From assembly GCF_000346465.2 (NCBI RefSeq), contig NC_034010.1, positions 4,203,003 to 4,267,002 on the forward strand: DNA of 64,000 nucleotides, given 5' to 3'. This DNA comes from Prunus persica (taxonomy: Eukaryota; Streptophyta; Magnoliopsida; Rosales; Rosaceae). Positions 55,376 to 64,000 of this stretch are shown here, one piece after another (the stretch's first letter is position 1; every line of letters starts with the position of its first letter). The position numbers and the translations under genes are program-made. Under the pieces are notes generated by a model. It was not told the DNA's origin, did no database searches, and saw nothing but the letters and a program-made list of their open reading frames with translations.

Positions 55376-58300
55376 TCACATATTGTATTTACATTCTTAA
55401 AATTGAAAAGGGTGCCAATAACATAACAATATGCATATACTAAGCTCAAAATACAACTCTATGGTACAATTGCAAACTGTAAATGCAAGTTACGTGCTTA
55501 TCTCGATGTCTAATTTTTTTTGTTAACAATAAAGAAGGGAGTATACTAGTACTCCAAGTGTCACAACCGACACAAGGAAGACCATATTTGTAGTTTCCGC
55601 TGCATCCCTTAATGTGCTCAATTGACTTGCATCTCATATTTGTCAAATATCCAGCACTATCTTTTGGTACATTGATCAATGAACTGCAAACTTTGTGTTC
55701 ACCCATTTTGAATTTGATCCTGTGATAGTAGGGGAAAGTTCTCCATTGGCTTGAAAATCATTTGTGGTCAACAAGTCAACTTTCTTTTATGTATGAGCGT
55801 GCCACTGCTAACAATAAAAATCATAGCAGACTTCTTGAAAATAGATAACTTGTGCCCCAAGTTATTAACTTCTAGACAAACGATTGTGAATTTGGGTGAG
55901 GAATATCTCCCAAGTAAGTTCTTTTCTTGCCTCAGACTGGTGAGGACTTCACAATTTTTCACAGTACAAAACTAGTAGTTCTGGCCAGAATGAATGATAA
56001 GAAAGTGAACTGTTTTAGACAGAACTTCCTTTTACAAAGCTAAAAAGGGAAAGACTAACTCTGAAAAAGACAAAAGAAACATTGGACTTTAGTTTCTGCC
56101 TGGATAGCTGCTTTTGATCCGGACTGGATTGGATATGTCTGTGCTAGATTGGAACCTCAACACCTTCAACTGTCATGTTTCAGCTGTAAATCGATACCAA
56201 CGTTCGAGTTTGTTAGAGCTTTAATCTATTTCAAGCTCTGGAAGGCTATTTGAATGGGCAGAATTGGAGCCTTTTCAGTCTAAAAGGGGCAGAAGTGGCT
56301 GGATTTGATGATTACTGAGCTGGAACTGCACTGTAGTACCTGTTCTGCTTGATTAGGGCTCTCCATAAATTTGTTGAGGTTTTCATATTTGTAAAAACCC
56401 GGACTCTGCTTGATTTGGCTTATGCTGAACCAAATTTGTAACGAGAGAAATCTCGCTTTGTATAACTATTTCTCTGAACTAAACTGAAATTAGAGATTTT
56501 GAATTATAGCTGACTTGTTTTTTGTGGCTCAATGAGCTTTGGTTGCTTCAGTGTTTGAAGGCTTTTGAGATTAAGTGATCATTTTGTCAATTGTGATCTT
56601 GAGAGTTTTTGTTTTGATGGATTTTTTGGCTGTCAAGATTGGAGAAGTCTTCCTGTAAGACCTGCCTTCATAAATTCCTCATCAACTCCCTTGTGATAGT
56701 TGAAAATTTTGACTTGTCAAAGTTAGGCAATCACGTGGGGCTCTTTCTAAAAAAAAAAACATTTTTAAAGGAAAAGAAAAATTGCTGACTTGCTTTTGAG
56801 ATCAAGTGGTGAGATATTTCAGATGTTAAGCTTTTAATCCAATCTTTTTTAGAAGTTTGATTTGCTTGGTGATGAATTTACCAATTTCATCGATTCATTT
56901 ATTCTTTGTGCTCTTCTAAACCTCTGCCAATTTGCAAAAAGACATGGGCCTCTTAATGTTGATTGGGCAGCTTTTCTGGAATCAAGGCCCATTCTTTTGT
57001 TTTATGTTTTGTGGGTTTGTTTGTAAAAATGGGCTGGCGTGTAGAGTTTTGGCCCAAACATAAGGAAAACTTCGGTGGCTGCCAAAAATTAACATGGGCT
57101 TTTTGATTTTGGATTGGACGTGCCAAATTAGGTCCAAACACTTTGAGATGATTTTAAGCCTCCTACATATTCCCAACCAAAAGAAATTAAGAAATACTTT
57201 AAATAACATATACATATAAGATTAAAACTGACACTAAATTATAAAACTGTTTAGCAGCTTCTATTTGTTTTAGAAAAGGATGTGACCAGCCATATGATCT
57301 AAGAGAGGATGTGAGTGACAAACTAGAGGAGTAATGAAGAAGAGCTGAGAAGTTTTTTTTATATATAATTTTTAAAGAAGAAGATTTGTGAAGATAGTAA
57401 AGACATAAAATGAGTGTCTTTAAGTACTGCTCTATCAGATTTTTTTGAAGCAATGCTGTATCATATTTTCAGACACACAATTTACACAGAGTTTGCTTAA
57501 GCAAGTAGCCTAAAAGAAAAAAAAAAAAAAACTAAACAAAGCTAAAAGAAAAAAAATAGAGACGGCGAGTGTTATACTACTTCCAGATATGATATTCTTT
57601 ATCGAAGAGCAGCATTACCCAAAATTCTTTGGTGAACATTGCATTGCCATCAAAAAAATTAATATACTACATCTATCTAGAACAAGGCAAACTTTGTGGC
57701 AGGTAATTGAATATTTTTATATTTCATCCAATTGCCATACAACAGCCAGGTAATTGCATATGTGAAATCTAATTGCACAAACTTTAAGTGCAAATGGATT
57801 AACGAGGGAGGGGGAAGAGGGAGATAACTTGGTCTTGTCTGGTGCATAAGACTTTACATTTCAACTTCATTTATGAATAAATATGATCTTTCATCCACTG
57901 TAAGAGGCTTAACTGCCACTATGCATAGCCGTAGAAACCAAAAGAGGCAGCTCTTTCATCAAAAGAAAATCCGTATTGAACATCACAATGCTATTTCTAG
58001 AAATAACAGGACTATAATCGGTAAGAATACAACTCAACAAAATATGAACCCACCAGTGTATTGCACACTAGTGAATATGAATTCAGGATGGAAAATATAA
58101 TTGAAAAAAGAATTCATAAAACAAAAACAAACTCCACTTTCAACTAAAAATCCAGAAAACAATTTCAGAAAATATGCCCTCATTTATATAGAACTTAATA
58201 CTAATAGAACGAGAATTGTTACCTATAGAATGGTGGAAGAGAAGATGAGGGAGAGGATGGAGAGAGAGCACGAGACCGAGCTGGCCAGTGAAGAGATAGA

Positions 58301-58832
58301 GCGAGGTATTGAGAGAAAGAGCCAGCCGCCAAGAGAGAAGAGGAAGAGCAAGTGAACAATTTCGTACCCAGGTGGTGGCGGGAAACCACCGTTCTTAGCT
58401 CAGCAAAACTTGACGTCAGCTGTTCTCGCTCTCTCTCTTCCCTTCCTTTCTTCTGTTCTTGAATAATCAAACCTTCATCTTAACAAGCCCAACTGAAGAA
58501 GAGAGAGCAACCATGGAAAAAAGACTGATCTTGGCAAGAAGAAGAGAGACACGAGTCGTGCTAAGAAGAAGAAGAGATAGAAGTCGCAAGAGAGCCTTCT
58601 TTCTTTTCAGATTTCTCTCTTTTTCTTTTATTTTTACCTGGAGCAACCCATTTAACCGGTCACTCACTATCAATGGTGTAGATTACCCCACATCTCACAA
58701 CAGCTCATTCAATGGCCCACATAATTGGAGCATCCATGCACCTGGCGCATGGTAGGATTTTCGTTTCTTACTATAGGATAGGACATCCATGTCCTACATA
58801 ATCAATTACACAAAACAAATCAAACAGATCAT
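55376..58832. other. Gene-poor region, no gene recognised
   Basis: ORFs such as 55446-55706 (minus, 86 codons, KGCSGNYKYGLPCVGC) have ATG starts but no domain I can name. Around 58220-58480 a GA-rich/CT-rich block has a donor-like atag|gtaaca on the minus strand and could be the 5' leader of a gene, but no coding exon was found. Confidence 0.3.
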
Positions 58833-59268
58833 AAGGCCTTCTCCAACCCATTTGGGGCTAAACCCAAATTTCCCCCCTCCAAAAAGTAACTATTTGGATT
58901 TTGCCTGGACTCAAATCGTTTTTTCTCCCAACGCTCTAGACTCAAATTTTAAGTCCGCAACTTTATTAAATTGTTCAAGAATGATTTAAGTCTAATTTTT
59001 TTATTATTTTTTTTATGAAAAACTTTTCTTTATTTAATCTTTTTAAATAACTTCATAATTTAATTTTTTTGAAAAATTTGACCTAAAAAAATTGAAATTC
59101 CACAAATATAATTTTATTCCAAAAGAAAACACACAGCATAAAAAAACACAAGATAATTGGAAAACAAAAGAAGGATTGAAACAATTGTCCACCTCATTCA
59201 CCATCTCCAAAGCTCCTCCAAAGGTGATCGATCAAATCATGTCGGAGACTTTGATGCACATGTGGAGA

Positions 59269-61110
59269 TCAAACTCTATTATGACGAATCATGTAATCAG
59301 AGAGAGTATGCCTATCTTGGTAGTACTCGTATGTAATGCTTGGCTCCAGCTCATATTGTCTTGTTTTGGCCCTCCTGGATTGTTGACACGCATCCTCATC
59401 ATCAGATTCCTCTTCAATATATTCGTACTCATCCTCCACAATCATGTTATGCAAAATTATACACGTCATCATGATTGAGTGGAGGTTATCCTTGCACCAC
59501 ATATGTGCAGGGCCCCGAACAATAGCCCATTGAGCTTGTAGTATTCTAAATGCTCTTTTAACATCCTTCCTGTACGCTTCTTGCATTTGTGCAAAAAACC
59601 TCTTCTTTGGGTTATCAAGAGAAGAGATGGTCTTTAGCAAAGTAGCCTAACGGGGGTAGATCCCATCTGCGAAATAGTAGTTGTGGAAGAAAAATATCTC
59701 ACCCTAGGTCAAATAATTAGGCCAATCAATTTGGAAATTATTTGACCTAATTAGGAGTTACCTAACCTAATTGGGAGTTACCTAAATTAATTGGGAGGTT
59801 ATTTGATTTAAATGAGATGTATTTGATTCTTGCCTTAATTAGATATTTGATTTAAATCAAATCTCTAATTACACCAACCTCGCCAAATCAGGGAAGAATA
59901 ATTCCTTCCCATTTATGGAATTATTCTTCTGAAACCCTAGCCTCTAAGCCACCTATAAATAAATGGCTATGCACAAGGGTTTGAGGTACGTCTGAATTCC
60001 TACTGAAACTCTGCAGAAATTATCCCTCACAAACCCTAGCCGCCATACTCTTTCTCTCTGTCACACAAAGCTCCGGTCACCCGGTTTTCCTATAAACACC
60101 TAACCTAACTTAGGCATCGGAGGACGTTTGACCAACACCTCCCGGGTGTAGTTCTTTTACTCCAATTTGTTTTGCAGGGAGAAAGAGAAGTGAAGAAGAC
60201 GAAGGAATCTTAGGTGAATATTCTTGTGGGATGAAAATCGCTCCCCCAATAGCCTTAATGGTATTGTTTCCGTTGACAATATATTCAACATGATGAGCCA
60301 CTCCATGTACCACATCATCGAACAATGGAGAACGAGCTAAAATGTTGACATCATTGTTGGATCCGGTGTCTCCAAAAAAAGGTATGCCATATCCATGTGT
60401 CGTATGAGGCCACGCCCTCTAGCATAACAGTGGGGGGTTTTTTTTTTTGGTGACCGGTAAACTAGCTTGCCCAAGTAGATGGGAAATTCTTCCATTCCAA
60501 ATACATCCAGTCAAGACTTTTTCTAACATGCCTGGGAAGCCTCGATGGCTTGCCTTGTGCAATAGCCTGTAAAGGTCAGTTGGATTTAGAGACATAAGGT
60601 ACCATTGTCCATACACGGCTTCAACAGCACAACAAAACTTACAGAGTGATTCAAGAGCTGTACTTTCACCCAATCTACAATACTCGTCTGTTGCATTAGT
60701 CGAGCATCCCCATGCGAGCATATGAAAGACAACGGTTAACTTTTGCTTAGGGGATACCCTTGTCGACCAAGCCCGTCTTTTTTTTTTTTTTGGCAAAAGT
60801 ATGGCTCGTGGTTGACAACATCATTCAAGATGCGGTAAAACAACTCTTTCCGCATTTGGAACTGCCTACGAAAGTTCATAGTATTAAAATATGGCATTTC
60901 AACGAAGTAGTTGGACATGAGATTGCGATGGCGATCTTCCCTCTCACGGTTCTTGTACTCACGACCGACTATCGACCCACCATGTTTGGTGGCTTCATTC
61001 TCTAGTGAAGTATGGTGGAGAATGTCTTGTCTCACTCTCTGATGTTCTTCCTCATCATCTGAATCATCATCAAACATAAAGGAAAAGATGGCCTTGCCGC
61101 GGTTATCCAT
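59269..61110 (-). pseudogene. PIF/HARBI1-type transposase, frameshifted and interrupted
   Basis: From ATG 61110: acidic N-terminus (MDNRGKAIFSFMFDDDSDDE), then MPYFNTMNFRRQFQMRKELF, a shift near 60740 (and a T/A homopolymer at 60778-60792), then AWGCSTNATDEYCRLGESTA and FPGMLEKVLTG. Next comes the RSPLFDDVVHGVAHHVEYIV segment (near 60300), an insertion, then FADGIYP, a stop, and FAQMQEAYRKDVKRAFRILQ to TCIILHNMIVEDE. These are the landmarks of the DDE transposase of PIF/Harbinger (Plant_tran/DDE_Tnp_4). With several shifts, a stop and an insertion it is non-functional. Confidence 0.88.
59682..60255 (+). mobile_element. Solo-LTR-like insertion inside Harbinger transposase
   Basis: The block interrupts the transposase between VNGN and YYFADGIYP. 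It begins near tgtggaagaaaaatatctca, has a TATA box (cctataaataaatgg near 59952), leader-like text (gcatcggaggacgtttgacc) and ends near gtgggatgaaaatcgc. This is the usual promoter-R-U5 layout of a plant LTR. No internal retroelement sequence is present, suggesting a solo LTR. Exact ends and target duplication are ambiguous. Confidence 0.6.
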
Positions 61111-61744
61111 TGAAAGCTTGAAATGATATGAAAAGTATGAGAATGAAGAAGATGATATACTTGAAATAATATGAAAAGTATGAGAATGAAAGGAGATAGA
61201 TGAAATTGACGAAGGAAAAATAAATTGAGAAATAGAAAAAATAATTTTGGTAGATTAATTGAGAAATGAGTGAGTATTTATAGAGTTTGGAGTGAGTTTT
61301 GGAGTTGGATCTAATTTAGATTAATTTAAAATATTATTTTGATCGTTGGATTTAAATTTCAGCTGTTGGATCTTTTTTTTACCATTAAAATAGCTTAGAT
61401 TTAATCTAGATCGTTGATTTAAGTTACTATTAGAATTTAAAAAAATAAAATTTAAATTGTTGCCGTTGGATTGGAACGGAAACATAATCTAGATGCGACA
61501 CGTGGCAAACTGCTGCGTCAGGGAGCAGAAAAGTGCAGGGCGCGGGCCCCAATCTAATTTCTTGCATAAGGACTTTGCTAGTTGTAGGTGGGCTCCACTG
61601 AATTTTTTTGGGTCCAGGCAATACTTGGACTGCTATTTGGCCCCAAGTTTAGGTTTTCCCAAATTTTGGCCCCTTCATGTTCTTGGGTCTGGAGAGGTTT
61701 TGGACTATATTTTGGGTTTGGCCTCATGGGTTGGAGATGGCCTT

Positions 61745-62289
61745 ACACTACTAGAAAACCATAGTATATGCGATGATTGGTGATGAATTTATTGTATCAG
61801 GTAATTTTACATGTGGATCAATCAGTGATGACATTAGCATGAGTATTTGAACATCCTAATCACTCATAGCGGGAGGAACCAAGTCTTTATGGCTCGTTTG
61901 CTACACCGTATTCGACTCTGGTTGGAGTAAATAGTCCATGTCAGGTGTTTGGTGTCAACTTGTATTATTTAATTACCTGACTATTTTAAACGGGTTGGGC
62001 TTTTAATACTCTCCTTACCCGACTAATTAATACAATCCACACACCCCGGTTTAGATAATACATGCTTAATTATACAGCCAAAAAAAAAGAACACACACGT
62101 TCACATGAAAAATCCGACGACGTTATGTTCATCTTCTTCTCCCTATGGGTTCTTCTCTGCTATCTTCTCCAAGGTTACATATTGATTGGCTCGCTTAATT
62201 CTCTCAGATTTTGTCTAACTCTATTTTTGTTTTTGTAAATGTCAAACTATATTTGTATTGGTCGTTTATTATTAATATCCTATTGCTGT
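61745..62289. other. Possible CACTA terminus and intergenic DNA
   Basis: At 61747 cactactagaaaacc looks like the end of a CACTA element, directly next to the Harbinger right end. No matching end or duplication was seen, so it may be a truncated copy. Farther on (about 61890-62060) are short motifs seen in non-autonomous hAT/PIF elements. No gene. Confidence 0.35.
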
Positions 62290-62822
62290 TGGTTTAAAAA
62301 AAGAAAATTTTTTTTGATACAATCAACACCTTCGTACATGCATAACATGTATAATTACACCAATAATTCATGTGGAGAAATTCATTTGACAACAAAAAAA
62401 TATATTTAAAACTCATTTGACAAATGAAGACTTGTTCTAAAGTTAGTGGAGACCAAGCCCACATATTGGAAAGAAGCATCATGATGCCTCCCTTTTATTT
62501 GCCTATAAATAGGTATCCTTACTACTTGCAAACACACACACAAAACCAATGAAGAAGAGAACCTAGGAAGAAAGAAGAGAAGGAAGAAAGAGGGGGAGTG
62601 AGAGGAGAGAAAAAGAGAGCAGAGAGAAATTCTCCAAGAGAGAAAATGAGTCACATATATTGTAAACACTGAAGTTGTAGCCCTATTATTTTACATAGTG
62701 GAAAAGTTACTGCTGCTGCTCTCTGAGGATGTAGGCATGGCCGAACTTTGTTAAATATTGTGCTTTATTTACTTTATGTGCAGCTTAATATTCTTACATA
62801 TTCCAGTTCATTTTACAACATA
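62290..62822 (+). repeat. Solo-LTR-like sequence, copia type
   Basis: The U3-like part (gaccaagcccacatattgga, gcatcatgatgcctccc) is followed by a TATA box (cctataaataggtatcc near 62501). Then come a GA-rich leader and U5-like text (gctctctgaggatgtaggca, ggccgaactttgtt) ending ttttacaaca. The layout and wording are typical of plant copia LTRs. No primer-binding site or coding region follows. The left end is uncertain. Confidence 0.55.
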
Positions 62823-63044
62823 TTGTCAGCATGAGAAGCTCTTAGGTATAATTTGAGAGATTTGATGTGGTTATTTGAACCTATAAGGCACACGGTTCCA
62901 AACCGTCATTTTGAAAAGACATGAAAACCACTAGTGCAAGGTTAAGAATTTACCCAATTATTATAACAGGAAGGGGGCATACAACAGAAAGATTCTTTTC
63001 ACCTGCAAGGAAGGAGCAGGCTCTGTAAAATCTATAAAATTTCA

Positions 63045-63596
63045 TTATATTCTGGAAGCCTCTGAAGAAAGAGGATGGCACCTCTTAAGCTTAGCCATGA
63101 GCCTCTCGTGGTCTCCCAAAATCTTTTCATTGGAAATCTGCAGCATGTCAAGCCTTGTTTGTGTATCAATGGAGTATGAACTCACCAGTTTCAATAAGGC
63201 CTTATTTTCTTCTTTAAGTTTCTCAACCTCTTGTTGAGACGCATGAAGCATTCTTTGAAGAGATGAATTTTCAGTGTTCAGTTTCTGAATCTCGTTTACT
63301 CTGGCATGCAAATGATCAGCCATGTTAAAAACAGAAGCAACACTATGGATACTAAAATCTATTAAGTCATCAATAGCCTCTTCGTCAGACCTTTCTGTTA
63401 ACAGTGTTTCATCTATAGGAGTAAAGAAATTCCTAGCTACTATGATAGCAGTCGTATCATTCATCATCACATAATCATTAACCGTGAGATGACGATTTTG
63501 GGATATAAAGGATGGACGCCAGACTTTGGCATCACGGGTTGTTTGGGGAGCAACATTTAAATCAAAATGCTTTGGGTGAGAAGAAGAGGAAGCCAT
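63045..63596 (-). CDS. Unrecognised coiled-coil protein, 183 residues
   Basis: An intact single-exon frame from ATG 63596 to stop 63045. The N-terminus MASSSSHPKHFDLNVAPQTT is followed by VWRPSFISQNRHLTVNDYVM and an acidic segment (TERSDEEAIDDLIDF). From about residue 90 it is a long coiled coil with leucine heptads (LQRMLHASQQEVEKLKEENK), ending basic (MAKLKRCHPLSSEASRI). I recognise no catalytic or DNA-binding domain. From memory, similar short FDLN..P/coiled-coil ORFs are numerous in Rosaceae genomes, which suggests repeat association, but I cannot verify this. Just upstream on its 3' side is a copia-like LTR. It could be a real gene or an ORF carried by a non-autonomous retroelement. Confidence 0.55.
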   Translation of the reverse strand: MASSSSHPKHFDLNVAPQTTRDAKVWRPSFISQNRHLTVNDYVMMNDTTAIIVARNFFTPIDETLLTERSDEEAIDDLIDFSIHSVASVFNMADHLHARVNEIQKLNTENSSLQRMLHASQQEVEKLKEENKALLKLVSSYSIDTQTRLDMLQISNEKILGDHERLMAKLKRCHPLSSEASRI

Positions 63597-64000
63597 TTTA
63601 CGAAGGTTTCGAGGAAAGTCTTAGAAAAGCTGAATTTTCAGAAAATGGAAGGAAGTTGAGTTGAAACGCAGTTACTCCAATTAGGCTTTACAAAGGCAAT
63701 ATCTATAGATGGAAATGTGGCAATGTATCCAGGATCCCAATATTTTCTCGGATCCCCATATTCTCTTTTTATCTTCCAGATTCCAAAACTTCACGTGGCT
63801 TTCATTAATGTATGTCGGCACTTTAAGGGTTTCAAGGATTATTTTGGTCAAAGCCGATCTTGGTTTGCAGATTTCACGGAGTTACTTTTTCAAAAGTATC
63901 TCGAGAACCTCACAATTTTCTGTAGTTAATTTGAGATTCACTGGATCAAACGGCTCCTCTAATTTGTGTATAAATATGTTACTAAAGAAATTTTCTTTAC
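63597..64000. other. Upstream flank of coiled-coil ORF, window end
   Basis: AT-rich. Probable 5' leader of the minus-strand ORF near 63600-63700. An ORF on the other strand (63717-63929) shows no recognisable motif. Confidence 0.3.

Larger units (their letters stand above)
58833..61744 (-). mobile_element. PIF/Harbinger element, decayed, with nested insertion
   Basis: Termini: aaggccttctccaacccat at 58833 and, reverse-complemented from the right, aaggccatctccaacccat ending at 61744. The next bases also pair loosely (ggggctaaaccc / gaggccaaaccc). The flanks give TAA on the left and TTA on the right if the repeats start at GGCC, near the TWA duplication typical of this superfamily. Inside is a minus-strand PIF/HARBI1-type transposase pseudogene, split by an LTR-like insertion. 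Confidence 0.85.

Noticed and set aside
55446..55706. Minus-strand ORF with CxxC-like pair (YGLPCVGC)
   Set aside because: Too short and isolated; no promoter, splice sites or known domain to support it.

Overview
The window is nuclear DNA of a flowering plant. The evidence is large introns with GT..AG borders, a plastid-targeted thioredoxin, a trihelix factor and an ARGOS-like growth regulator, embedded in AT-rich DNA full of plant transposons. A eudicot is clear; a woody rosid (Rosaceae, Prunus-like) is my guess from the repeats and is not proven. There are two assembly gaps (24480-24579, 100 N; 37832-37971, 140 N).

Layout. 1-21 kb is the gene-bearing part: a two-exon trihelix transcription factor (2936-4774, +), a four-exon plastid thioredoxin of the CITRX/TRX z type (8933-12546, +) and a one-exon ARGOS/OSR-type small membrane protein (15582-15788, -). 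Between them lie a mitochondrial nad9 fragment (NUMT, near 8.2 kb), a SINE with target-site duplication (13.7 kb), a foldback (13.9-14.15 kb) and a Mutator-type MITE with a 9-bp duplication (16.7 kb). 21-26 kb is repeat debris and microsatellites. 26.0-27.6 kb is a decayed dynamin-related (DRP4-type) gene.

27.9-43.4 kb is a nested transposon complex and the most interesting part. A young, nearly intact Ty1-copia retrotransposon (354-bp LTR, two differences seen between the LTRs, 5-bp duplication CTTCT) carries, six bases from the end of its 3' LTR, a 10,565-bp CACTA (En/Spm) element with 3-bp duplication ATG. The CACTA element has (i) a six-coding-exon gene joining a Transposase_24 (TNPA-like) region to a Ulp1/C48 cysteine protease, (ii) only the N-terminal transposase-associated domain of a TNP2-type transposase, (iii) a captured, internally deleted piece of the host gene for proteasome subunit RPN6, and (iv) a short CG-containing motif (core CGACG/CGTCG, often ACGACGG or CCGTCGT) tiled over nearly all its non-exonic DNA and almost absent from exons and from the captured piece.

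43.4-64 kb is gene-poor: a decayed Ty1-copia element on the minus strand interrupted by a hAT-like insertion (44.7-48.5 kb), LTR-like debris, the 5' end of a Ty3/gypsy-type element with a gag stub (49.2-51.1 kb), a tandem array of about 237-bp units rich in TTAC/GTAA (53.3-54.9 kb), a broken PIF/Harbinger element with a solo-LTR-like insertion (58.8-61.7 kb), another LTR-like sequence (62.3-62.8 kb) and an intact coiled-coil ORF (63045-63596, -).

The three host genes show no sign of acting together. The coherent system is the CACTA element: it appears to have jumped recently, yet it lacks a recognisable catalytic transposase and has a stop in its Ulp1 gene, so it was probably mobilised in trans by a relative.
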